From positions 114,562,004-114,626,003 of the forward strand of contig CP136064.1 of NCBI GenBank assembly GCA_032622095.1: 64,000 nt of DNA. The letters are read 5' to 3'. Below, piece after piece: positions 47,558 to 58,593 of this stretch (position 1 is its first letter; every line of letters starts with the position of its first letter). The notes beneath the pieces were generated by a model that ran no database searches, had not been told where the DNA came from, and saw only the letters and a program-made list of their open reading frames with translations. The stretch comes from Siphonodentalium dalli. Lineage: Eukaryota > Mollusca > Scaphopoda > Gadilida > Siphonodentaliidae. The translations under genes were made by a program, and so were the position numbers.

Positions 47558-48294
47558 GGGTAAGCGGATTTTGATGCGAGGCTTAAGGCGACATGATCAC
47601 GTGACGCATATATCTTGCATCTATTTTTAACTTAGTCCTTACGTCATGGGCGAGTGCACGTCGCTTCGAAGTTCAAATAGTGCGCAAATAATTGATTGAA
47701 ACAGGAGAATTAAAGAACAGAAGAGCATATCATTTAACTAATTGGATTTGGTACCTAATTGTCAACAAAATATCGGATCACCGATAACGAGCAAGGTGTC
47801 ATTTCGGGCAATTTTGCATAATTTATGTTTTAAATTTGACCACATTTTGCGAAGCTTGCCGAAAGTAAGTTGACACAGGACGGGTGTTGGTTCAAAATTA
47901 TTCAAAGTGTAAATATTGAAATCGACAAAACAAAACTTTAGATAGCGTAGGCTATATTTATATACACCATACAACTAAATGCAAGTTTGTGCTTGAGATT
48001 AATATTTAAATGATGACAAATTAAAGATGTAGACTGTAGTATATATTCATATGGCTCACCACACCAGTGACACACAGCAGAATTTTATGAAGCTATTTTT
48101 ATTTGCTTTTTATTTTTATAGTTTATTTATTTTTTTATTCTATGCATAAATTCATAATACATTTATTCGAGCTGACATGAAGTATTTGATATTTTTTTCT
48201 TATTTGTGCTTCAGCAAAAGTCTTAAACTATTGGCATAACCCGGTGTGTTTTAAAGTTCTTTTGCACATATTTGGGCCATTATACTAAAGTCAT

Positions 48295-49400
48295 ATACCA
48301 TGCATGCCATTGTGGTGTCACTGCATGAGGGATTGCTTACCTGATACATGTATGGTGTACTTATTGACTTCAATCAGGGAAAACCCCTATTTTCATATTA
48401 TCAACATCCCTGTCCCCAAAATTGGTGTCTCGTTCCTGGAGCTTTGGTGTCTCAGTCCTCGAGCTCTAGTATTTTTATTAAATCAGCATCTCTTGTACAG
48501 ATCTATAGTATTTCCATGGTCATATAGCGTGAATGTGGTTCACTGAGCCTACTGAGGGCTTGCTTCCCTCATATGGTGTGCCTCTATATTTGAAAATTGA
48601 AGAAAATCAAATTCGCCCCGATTAGTACATAAGGTAATATAATGCTATCACGAGTCGCCCCTACTAAAACAGAAGGTAATGGTATCACGAGCCAGCCATT
48701 TAGATAAGGAAGTTAAGCTAGCTAGCTCCCTACCCATCCAAACCAATGAAAACAAGAGGTGATATGTCAATAGGAGTTAAGGTAAAGTTATGGCTAAACC
48801 TATTTATTCACCAGGGGTGTTTCGTTACATATAACCATGAATTGCGCTTAAGCGCAATTGATTGTGCTCAACGCAAATGAATTGTGCTTTTAAAAGTGCA
48901 GTGATTGCGCTTAATCACAATTAATTGCACTTAGTGCAAATATACACTTAAGCATAATTGATTGCAAGCGCAATCATTGCGCTTAAGCACAATCAATTTC
49001 GCTTTTGAAAGCGTAATTATTTGCACTTAATCATAATTATTTGCACTTAGGGGAGCTAGCCTAACTTCTTTATCAAACTGATAATTTGATTTTCTTCAAT
49101 TTTCGTGTATACAGGAACACCATATGAGGGAAGCAAGTCCTCAGTGACATCACATTCGCGCTATATGACTATGGAAATACCATAGATCTGTGCAAGAGAT
49201 GCCAATTTAATAAAAAATACCAGTGCTTGAGGAGTGAGACACCAAAGCTCCAGGAATGAAACACCAATTTTTGGGACAGGGATGCTGATAAGATGAAAAT
49301 AGTCTTTTTTACCCTGAATTAAGTCAATAAGTACACCATATGAGGTAAGCAAGCCCTCATACAGTGACAGCACACTCATGCTACATGGCCCATATCTGTG
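48295..49400. mobile_element. Foldback element with about 330-bp inverted arms
   Basis: The left arm (48295-48622) and right arm (49068-49400) are reverse complements with moderate divergence. Matching landmarks: GTGTCACTGCATGAGGG / CCCTCATACAGTGAC, GGTGTACTTATTGACTT, CATCCCTGTCCC and TGAAGAAAATCAAATT. The loop contains an array of CGCTTAAGCGCAAT palindromes (48835-49050). Each arm holds an 80-codon open frame reading outside-in (48304-48546 plus, 49161-49403 minus) with the same central residues IPVPKIGVSFLELWCL; I read this as shared descent rather than coding. Confidence 0.75.
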
Positions 49401-50834
49401 CAAAAATACTTAAACAAAAGTTATAAAAAAATGATTTAGAGTCCCAGGAAGGAGACATCATTTTGTTGGATATAGCGATGCTAATAATATCAAATTGGGG
49501 ATTATCTTTGATTGTTGTACACATACTCACAGTTGACTGTACAAGGCTAATTAAAACAGGTTAAAATTAGCCCCATGCTCCTCTTGTGTTGCTAGGTGAT
49601 ACACCAGGTTATGCCAATTAATAGTTTATGGGTAGATTAGATAGTTACAATTACACTTAAGCAATTAATTTCACTTAATCGCAATACATTGCGCTTAAGC
49701 GCAATTAATTACGCTAAGCGCAATCCATACGCTTAAGCATAAATGCCCCATTTGTGCTTAAGCACAATATGTGGTAATTGCATTTAAGCGAAATTATTTG
49801 AACTTAAGCGCATTTTATTTGGCCTCCCATACATGTGCAATCAATTGCGCTTAAAAGAAATCAATTGCATTAAGCGCAATTAATTATTAAATGTGAATTT
49901 GGCCTCCCATAGAACAATAAATAATTTGTGCTGAACTGTAAATCATTGCAAAATTGCAATTCCAGTGACTGTTGATCAGTATAACCAATGTATTCCTATT
50001 TTTTCCAACACTAAATGTTTTAGGAAGAACGTTTAAATGATTTTACACATAAACACCAATTGTGTTCATTGTTGTTTACTGTTATTTGTACATAAAAAAA
50101 AAACTTTCAAAATGGACAAAAACATTCTTGGAAAAGAGTCAATACTAAGGATTCATTGGGCCATAAGTTGATTTTTGCACAAATGTGTTTAGCAATTCCA
50201 GCAGAGTGTAGTCTATAGTTAACCCATTATAGTTAAGAGGTTAAGAGAAACACAGGGCATATGGATATAATTTTATTGAGTTGTATGACCTCAAATAAGA
50301 TATTCCACCACACCAGTTCTGTGTCACAAGGCAAATATACAATGGAACACAGATTTTGTTTAAGAATATTTTTGTCTTCTCGATCATATATGCATAAACT
50401 AATAATTTTGTGTACACAATCTACTGAGGACATTAATACAAAAGCAAGACATCCATTCATTATTCTCTTGTGTTTAAAAGACTAGACCATAAAATATTGA
50501 TTTTAGCTAATTCGCTTAAGCTTATTAAAGTGCAAATAATTACACTTAAGTGTATTGCACTTAAGAGCAATGATTGCACTTATGCATAGTAAAAGCGCTT
50601 AAGGCTTAAACATAATCAATTGCACTTAAGCATATAATTATTTGTGCTTAAGCAGTGAGAGTAATTTTTATTTGTGCTTAAGAGTAATTACTTGCGCTCA
50701 AGAGTAATTATTTGCGCTCAAGCGTAATTATTTGCACCTATTGCTTAAGCGCAATTCATTATTAAATGTGAATTTGGCCTCACATACCAACATACCCCCA
50801 CCCAGCAGTCTGCAAATGACAAAAGCATCATACC
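49401..50834. repeat. AT-rich DNA with clusters of a GCGCTTAAGCGC palindrome
   Basis: Palindrome-bearing stretches at about 49655-49885 and 50505-50765 consist of short variants of TTGCGCTTAAGCGCAA joined by AATTAATT or AATCAATT. Solo copies of the MITE right end (TTTGGCCTCCCATA type) lie near 49819-49832, 49909-49922 and 50774-50787. The stretch between 49920 and 50500 shows no gene or repeat. Confidence 0.65.
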
Positions 50835-51295
50835 TATGGGAGGCCCTTTTCACATTTATTATTTATTTACGCTTAAGCGCAAATATTTGCTCTTAAGCGC
50901 AAATAACCTCTATCATTTGTGCTTAAGCGCAAATATTTGCGCTTAAAAGTCAATCAATTGCGCTTAAGCGCAAATAGATCATATTTGCGCTTAAGTGCAA
51001 ATACAAATTAATATGCATTGATTCCCCCTGAATTAATTTTAAATGGCACATGCCTAAACACATCACTCAAGTCTATATACTAAGGCCCACCATATTAGGG
51101 AAGCAATCCCCAGTAACCCCTAGATACGGTACCTTTTATGACAATCAGAGGGAATTCAAGTAGTTTTATATTGATAGGCACCTATTTGCCCTTAAGCGAA
51201 AATGAATTACGCTTAAGTGCAAATGATTTATACTTAAGCACAAATATTTGCGCCTAAGCGCAAATCAATAATAAATGTGAAAAGGGCCTCCCATA
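50835..51295. mobile_element. MITE with about 46-bp terminal inverted repeats and palindrome-filled interior
   Basis: The ends are inverted copies, TATGGGAGGCCCTTTTCACA... at 50835 and its complement ending at 51295, differing at a few positions over 46 bp. The 370-bp interior is built largely of GCTTAAGCGCAAATATTTGC palindromes. No coding capacity. The target duplication is unclear; the termini may include TA or TAT. Confidence 0.75.
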
Positions 51296-52583
51296 CATAA
51301 CAAGATATTTCTGCCTATTATTTTTAGGCAAAAAAAATAATACCTCTGTTTAGGGTTACATGATCTGAAATAGTTAGGGTAGGTAGGTAGGAATTGTTTT
51401 TTTTTTCAAAATAATTTTATTCTGAATTCAATTGGATCATTGGAAATTCACTATATAAAGCTTCACCATTCAGATTAATTGACAGGTTCAATATTAAATA
51501 TTGTTTTCTTGAATTATTCAGAGCATATATAGACTAATAAGACTTCTAATTTTATAGGAGAGGTTTGAAAATGGGTAAGATACCTTTCGATGCCCTTTCC
51601 ACTGAAATTAGTTTTTTATCTGTGTCTACATCCAATAACAAGTTGTGGGTAGGCACCTTTTTCTCAGTGTTGTAGGGAAACCCTAAACACAGGTTTTTTT
51701 GGTGCCTTATATAGTCCTGAAACGGCGAGAACAATTAACTTTTGTGTCTGAATCAGGCTGGGGTGGGGGAATAAAATCCATAAATATCCAAGTCTGGATA
51801 TCTCCCCCCACCCACAAACCAACCTACTTTTGAGAAAAAATCATCCCAAGATATTTGGTTATTTTTGTGGCGAGAAATTCACTGTTTCTGCAAAAACATT
51901 GTTTGAGTCAAGCTTAGGGCACATAGGGGTGGGTGGATGTCCAAGATATCCACTTCACAGGTATATGCCTACATTGTATAGCTGACTTAGGTTTTCTCTG
52001 CGTGGGCTCCAATTTGGGGCTCAAACTTTTAAGGGCCCGGCCATCATAGAAAAATATAAATAAACAATAAAACCATAATTATTTGTCATGTATGATTGAT
52101 GTAGGCGCTGGGGGGGGGGGGGGGGCGCTGGCCATCTTCCCCCACCCCAAACCCTGACTCAAACAACTTCTTTTCTACCAACACAATCATATTTATCCAC
52201 TCTAAAATATCGTAGATCAGTTTTAACTTTCATTTATTTTCATGATTTGATTGAACCGAAGACGAAACCGAAGACGAAGCCGAAGTTGATTGCAATTTGC
52301 ACGGCAAAACAGTCTAAATTATCCCCCCCCCCCCCAAAAAAAAAGTTTCAATACTTTTTCAACAACAACAATATTTTACCATTTTAATATATGCATAATT
52401 AAATCGCCAATGTATTACTAAAACTAGTTTATATATGTGGCGATATTGACAGCTCAACATAAAGTTTGATTAATATTAATAGTAATTTAAAATTCGTGCT
52501 ACGTAAGCGAAGCGTCATTGACGACCTCGTTGCTGACTCGTTTGGGTATTTCCGGCGTCTAAAAATATCGCGTCTCAAGATGT
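51296..52583. other. Non-coding, low-complexity patches only
   Basis: AT-rich with a GGTAGGTAGGTAGG run (about 51380), a G-run of about 17 near 52110-52127, a short ACCGAAGACGAA repeat (about 52255-52285) and a C10A10 run near 52325. No gene or structured repeat seen. Confidence 0.6.
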
Positions 52584-52625
52584 GTCACGTGATGACGTCG
52601 CCTTAAGCCTCGCATCAAAATCCGC

Positions 52626-52832
52626 TTACCCTGGCAGCGCTCGTGTGTTTTCGGAAATGCGTGCATTCTCGATACCGCCATGTTTTCCAAGTTTCCCCAG
52701 CGTCTCTATCATTTTCTGTACGCGATAATGTATTTCCGTTAGATCCTTTTTTGTCCATTCGAGAATAATAACCTCTGTTGACAATGATGTGACGATAGAA
52801 CGGTTTTCCAGTTTGTTACACAATGTCAACAT
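52626..52832 (-). other. Unassigned 68-codon frame, possible gene remnant
   Basis: Minus-strand frame with an ordinary mixed composition (contains TEIHYRVQKMIETLGKL), ending inside the right 48-bp inverted repeat. A second reading is a first exon: ATGGCGG at 52681 downward to a GTAAGC donor at 52629-52624. A 36-38-bp part (52690-52728) resembles 55769-55806 on the plus strand. I do not recognise the product and regard coding as unlikely but not excluded. Confidence 0.2.
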
Positions 52833-52970
52833 GAATTTTAGTCATTTACATTGATCCTTGGAACACATTGATTTTTCTCAAATATAGTCTAATCGCAATT
52901 GTGTAGGCAATAATTTACAGTTGAGTGTGTCGATAGACTTCAGTTAGTTCGATTCCGTAGTTCTTTTTAA

Positions 52971-53406
52971 AGGTACTCTATCCGATCAGGCGGTCCCCAT
53001 ACCATCAAGATACAACAGCAACAACATTTCTTTAAAATACGCTTTAGTTATCAGAATCGATATATTGCAATAATATAATGCTAATCACTGTCATGCATGG
53101 TATCAAATTTCCCAAAACTTATTGTTTATCAACATTTTGTTCAACAAAATATTGCCGTATTATCACTAAAGTATCATAAAATTTGACCGTATTACCACTT
53201 GACTTTAGAGTTATCCATCTTCATTCGCAATTTTTTCCGAGACACTCCGTTTGACCACGTGTTTCTGGGCCACATTTATTACACATCTTGAGAAATAACA
53301 AACTTCAACAATCGATATCTAATCACTCTGAACTCGAGTCAAATATTATATACCCCCGGAACCAAAGAAATAGTAATTTAGGAGCGTCTGATCGGATTGA
53401 GTACCT
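52971..53406. mobile_element. MITE-like element with about 22-bp terminal inverted repeats
   Basis: AGGTACTCTATCCGATCAGG at 52971 mirrors the end at 53385-53406 (CGTCTGATCGGATTGAGTACCT) with two mismatches. Length 436 bp, no frame of note. A partial duplicate of its right part (ACCCCCGAA...AATTTAGGA) lies about 140 bp downstream, at about 53455-53530. Confidence 0.55.
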
Positions 53407-54797
53407 ATCCAGGTTGTGAAAAATAAAAGATATCAAAAATCTATATCTGATAAATCTGAGCTTTGATGGGTCCTCGACTCAAGTCTAATATTTTGTTAAC
53501 CCCCGAAGCCAGAGAAACACTAATTTAGGAATATAGGTTGCTTGGAGCACTCAAAATTCGTTTATTTTATTTCACCATCAGTTTAATTAAAACCAATTGC
53601 TTCTGAGTCATAAGACGAAATGTGGGAAAAGGGCAAACATGCAAGACCTCCATGTCATGGGTAAATGCTGAAAAGACAAAATAGTCTTGTCGATAAAAGT
53701 TTTTACCTAGAAAATATTTGGACTAAGTTGGTTTTTATTCCATTTTGAAGAGGAATAATAATCATATCCTCTACAACATATTCAAAATCCGATAAATCCG
53801 CTTAGAGCATAATGTTCTATTCAAACTGGCATCCATGATGACAATTGGTAATGGAAAATGCTGATTTCTGTGATACGTGGCTTTAGGTGCACCAACTATC
53901 GCCAAGTAAACCATACAATTACGAGAATGTCTGTCCCAACATGGCCATATCACACCTGTTACCCCATTTGATACTGGAATAGTTAGAAAATCGACATGAA
54001 AAATAATGCCAAAAATAAAACAGCGTCTTCACCATCGGTTTCAGTAGTAGAATATGATTAAATTTATTTTAATTTATTTTTCCTCAAAATGTGTCTACAT
54101 TGTTTAAACGCCGTTCCCACAACACAACTTTCAAATTATACAGCAGTGCGGAACACAAGGCTCACATCTACTACTTTCATATGATATCACATTTGTCGGT
54201 GTGTTAAAAAAATATATTCGAAATAGTTAATCCAAGTAGATAATTAACACAGTTCCAACGCTATACGTGCATGTGTACACACTCTCCCGCCTGTCTATCT
54301 TGTTTACAGTTGATTTCAACATATAAACATGCTATGGACGATCGATCTACGTAAATTGTGAAAAACTATATGCATACATACTTAGCTAGATCATATCATG
54401 AATCGCTACCCTGGCTACGCCCGTAGAGATAATTATACACCAGTTCAAGTAATGTGAAATGTTTCATGTTCAGATATATATGGAAGTTTATAAACATTTA
54501 AAAAAAAACAGTGCATGCAGCTAATATATTCTTAGTTAATATCGTTTCTCAGTACATAGTGTATTCCACTATGTACGTAGTTCACGAAGATCCCAGCTCG
54601 ATGTTGCATGAAATATGTCACTTTGTTGAGCTAGTCGAGTTTGATTAGCATCCTTTACAATCATTAAATTTCGCACGGGTAATCAATTCAATGTTTATTT
54701 CGATGTCGACTCACAAAAGTCACAGACAAATCATGCAATCTGGAATGTCACACCCCATATTGTGAAATATATTATTAAGGAACAAGTAATAAATAGA
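53407..54797. other. No gene seen
   Basis: AT-rich DNA. Apart from the partial repeat noted at 53455-53530 there is no tandem repeat, long frame or RNA gene I can support. Confidence 0.5.
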
Positions 54798-54916
54798 TAG
54801 AACCGCATGAGTGTCTGGATTTTGACGAAATTATCGCACGAGATTTGCTGGTATCGCGTTCCGCCAACAAATCGAGTGCGATAATTCGTCAAAATCCAGA
54901 CACTCATGCGGTTCTA
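54798..54916. repeat. Near-perfect 119-bp hairpin (palindromic element)
   Basis: The left arm from 54798 (TAGAACCGCATGAGTGTCTG...) and the right arm ending 54916 are reverse complements; the first 41 bases pair with a single extra base, and pairing continues with few mismatches through GATTTGCTGG / CCAACAAATC, leaving a loop of about 12 bases. The flanks are also weakly symmetric (TAATAAA / TTTTATTA). Likely a small foldback MITE. Confidence 0.85.
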
Positions 54917-57867
54917 ATTTTATTACATATCTCCGTATCATAGTAAGTTGACTCATAATCGTACATCTCCGGTACAGAAAATGTGAATTTAATTGAGTTT
55001 TAACGGCATTTTAGTGTTAACGCAACAATCAGACAGGGAGCCCGTCTATCCGCGAGTGACCTTGACCCATCTTTAAGGATGCGTTTGAAATTAAACTCTG
55101 TGCCTCGACAAACATATTCTTGAAACGAAACTACTTGAATGAATCATCTCATCGATTGATCGCTTATTGTTTCTTTATTGTCGTGATTGAAAAAGTAAAA
55201 ATAGTAACGGCGAGAACCAGTCTAACAACACTGAATGAAATAGTTCCGTCAACAGATTGCACTAGTGCGATTCTGAGAATTATCACACGCCTGGAAACTC
55301 GTGCGATCATGAGAATTACGTTGATAGATATGTAATAAATAAATATATATAGTCACTGAGTTGTTTTTTTCAATGCTATAAAGTTCTCCGTCGGAACATA
55401 AAAACGTTCCCATATTTTTAACTGGTTGAATATGATCTCTATACGGTAACTAGAGTATAAATTCATGACATGATCTAATACTTGGCGACCCATCCCTATA
55501 TTATGTAAGAAACATATTCAGCATATACTGCAAATCATGTAATTTACTACGATAATGATGTTGGATTGAAATTTAAATACAAATACATCTCAACATAATT
55601 ACTTATTATACATGTATAAGTAATATTATGTTCCTTTCTGAACCCCCTCCCCCAATCGCACCATCGCCATGTCTCGGATAAATTCAGGATGACCGTCCTA
55701 TCACTAAATTTTTGTCAACAGAGACAATTTTTTTCTCAGGTACACATACGATCAAATTGAAACCCCTTTATCGCGTACCGGAAATTATAAGACGCTGGGG
55801 AAGCTTATTTACGAATACACCCGGAAATCCTCGGCTGTTGTCGGTGATTGCGTCATCCAAAAATGGCAGCTAGGTGGGGAAAAATGTTCGGGACCCGAAC
55901 ATTGCTATTTTATTGTTATTTTCATGACTTGAATGCGTCTTTATGGGACATATATTGGCCGTAGAAAGGTAGTTTGGGTATTTATCTACCTATTTTGATA
56001 CCGGGAAAATTTCAAAAGCGAATATTATTTTGTGTATCAGAATGGGGAAATAGTGTGTTCGGAAAACACACTCTACGTCACGGAACTCCAAATACCTATA
56101 TCGTTTTAGATCAAACAGTTTGCAAATTAAGGAATGTGACTTTATGGCTGTAGTTTCGTGTATAATGTCGAGTAAATGCATATTTCAGATGAAGGGGTAC
56201 CTCACTTAATAAATCAGTGTGATTTAATACCTCGATTTACGAAATCTTACAGCGGAACGAGATTCCAGATGTCGTCTGCTAAATTGCTTTTATTTTTGGA
56301 GAATTCGTATGTCCAAAACAAAACGAAAATGCAAGCGGGTGTGACATAAAGTCTAAATTTGACGCATCATGTCCTACAATTAATTCGTTCACGGGGTATT
56401 TTCCTTTGTCATGTGATCCCAGTCCGAGTTCGTAAAGCGAGATACTCAACCGCACGAAATTAAGCTGGGTACTCAACCGCATATATGACCATGTACAAAT
56501 GTATTTTGGCAATTTCGACCACCTCCCGTGTCCTTTCCAATTAAAAAAAAAATTCATTTCGAAGTTCCTTAATAGCTCGGTGCTACTCTAAGCAAAACAA
56601 CATGACTTATTTATATATAACTATATATTAGTGAGGCACTCTGGGAAATTATACTGCCAGCATATAAACCATAATTAGACAGCATAACAGTGCTTTTCTG
56701 ATTATCAAAAACATGTTCAATGATATTGTTGGTTGGTTTATACTGGTTAATTTGGATTCTGAAGTTAATTGTACTGCCTCCTACAGATGACAACATATGT
56801 TCAGATCCCGCGAACATCTTATCGCCCTGTGTCTTTGTCTCATTGTTGATCTATTCGATTCCGCTTTATTTTGTGTTCACGAACGGTAGACAACCATGAC
56901 GCAATACACGAACAATGACGAACGGAACACTAAGAACATACCATAGAACGCATACGCCACTGGCCAAGTGGTTCTGCTAATATACTCTGATGCCGCTGGT
57001 CCTGTTGAATTGCTATGATGCGGGCAGGTCAAACTGATGCCGTTACGAAAAAGTACCGATTTTTCTAAAGTTGTCATGTTCACGGTGTTTAGTTAATCCG
57101 AGCGATTTTAGAAAAAAACCTGTGTGTGTATGAAACACTCAAGAACAAAAAAAATTGAAAAATATAATAATGCCTGCGCTGCATGGTGTTTCTCAAACGA
57201 CGTGACCAGAGGTGGTATATGCGGGTTATGATTTGCAACCACACACGTGAACATGACATTATTTCTCTGTGGACGAATCGTCAGCATTATAGTCTCTTTT
57301 CAGTCTTCGTAATCTGCCGTTCGCGAGCTACGATTATAAGCACAATTGTTACAGATTCGGACAATTAAGTTGTATTTTTATCGCAATTCATAGCTGTAGA
57401 TCACACACACATATCAATAAGTTCAACCAAGACATTTGTACTGTACTTGAATTACAGTTATATATAGGGGCGACAGGAAGACGGCCCATTTGGCCATGCC
57501 GCTCCTGTGCAATATACCTATGTTCACGTTTGAATATTGTATTGTTACCAAATGTCTATATATATTGTACAACTAAATACTACCACTACCAAGTTCTGAT
57601 AGAAGTAGCATTCATGTCATACGCACTGGTTGGACAAATGTTTCCCCAGAAACAGTACAGAGGTTTAGATTTGCATATATCTTCTAACTATTCGCCCGTC
57701 AAGCATAGCAAAGTATAATCCTCTATCTCGAGGCGGTGAAGCATTGTACAGCCGTCTGCTACATGTATTTACAAACACATATTTGGAAGAATAGATTCCA
57801 AATGAATATACATACTACACCAATAATGCGCGATGAACTTAGATATTCCGTGTACATCACCGTGATT
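54917..57867. other. No gene seen
   Basis: Mostly AT-rich DNA. Near 55855 an AAAATGGCAGC start context opens a 33-codon frame, which could be a 5' exon but has no further support. Open frames of 62-92 codons between 55990 and 57718 lack splice context or recognisable residues. Confidence 0.45.
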
Positions 57868-57878
57868 TCATAGCTATA

Positions 57879-58103
57879 TGGGGGGCCTCGGTGGCTTAAT
57901 CGGTTAGGGGTACAACTCCAGGCCGTTTCGCCCTCCAGCGCTGGCGATAAGGTTTCAAATCCACATCTTTCCATCGCGGACTTTGTAACTCGAAATCGTT
58001 ATCTGGTGGAGCTGCCAGTTACTCACCGATCGCCGGTGGTTTGCCGCAATATCGTAATATGGCCTTAGTTGCCGAAAACGACATTAGACCCCAGATCAAT
58101 CAA
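57879..58103 (+). mobile_element. tRNA-derived SINE with target-site duplication
   Basis: The head is tRNA-like: an A-box-like GTGGCTTAATCGG at 57891 and a B-box-like GGTTTCAAATCC at 57951-57962, spaced as in a type II Pol III promoter. The body (GGTGGTTTGCCGCAATATCG, GGCCTTAGTTGCCG) and an ATCAATCAATCA tail follow. The insertion is flanked by TCATAGCTATA (57868-57878) and TCATAGTTATA (58104-58114), an 11-bp duplication with one mismatch. This shows LINE-mediated retroposition. SINE family is not determined; the 3' part resembles widespread mollusc-type SINEs (recollection only). Confidence 0.82.
57891..57962 (+). promoter_or_regulatory. SINE internal Pol III promoter (A and B boxes)
   Basis: The A box at 57891-57903 and B box at 57951-57962 deviate from consensus by one or two bases each. 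This promoter would drive transcription of the SINE itself. Confidence 0.6.
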
Positions 58104-58521
58104 TCATAGTTATAGGAAAGTGCATAGAACTTCGCCCGTCAATAGACTCAGATTATTATCTTTACCCCCGCGGTCACCCGATTGTTTTCGAATGGCCACT
58201 GTGCATGTGTCGGGAGATCGTGGTCAATTGCAAAACAACTATAGTCTGTTGTTAAACTCTGCATAACTCCGAGTGCCAATGCTACGTACGAACAGCTGCC
58301 TCATGTAATACTATTTTTATTATGGCGCGTTTCATGTCTCATTCACAACCAACTAAATCGCTGTGTTAAGTTGCACTGATTTTGTTTGGAAATAGATGTT
58401 GCTGGCTGACGACTGTATAATGCGTCTCCGCATCGGAACAGATAATTATACTTTTCTATGATTGACGGTCGAAATTAGAAATTCGTTTAGTCTAAACAAC
58501 CTAGACCTTTTTATTTTACAG

Positions 58522-58593
58522 GAGTAAGTTATGTTGTTAGTTCATGGGATGGGAATACAAGTAACGTTCCTGGTGGTGGAGATCTCAATGAAG
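58522..58593 (+). CDS. Candidate internal exon, 72 nt, phase 1-1
   Basis: A pyrimidine-rich tract and TTTTATTTTACAG precede 58522; GAAG/GTAAGTAG follows 58593. Both match consensus splice sites. Two of the three frames hit a stop; the third is open throughout and reads VSYVVSSWDGNTSNVPGGGD and a few more residues, with one codon split at each end, so both introns would be phase 1. No neighbouring exon was found, and the product is unrecognised. A Gly/Asn/Ser-rich extracellular segment is conceivable but unsupported. Confidence 0.35.

Larger units (their letters stand above)
47558..52631. mobile_element. Possible 5-kb element bounded by 48-bp inverted repeats
   Basis: Left end 47558-47606 and right end 52584-52631 are inverted copies starting GGGTAAGCGGATTTTGATGC and continuing through GAGGCTTAAGGCGA to a CACGTGA. 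The first 34 bases match exactly. GGCAGC lies directly outside the left end (47552-47557) and one base outside the right end (52633-52638), which may be remnants of a target-site duplication. The interior has no transposase frame and houses the foldback and palindrome clusters listed below, so the pair could also be two independent short elements. Confidence 0.45.
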
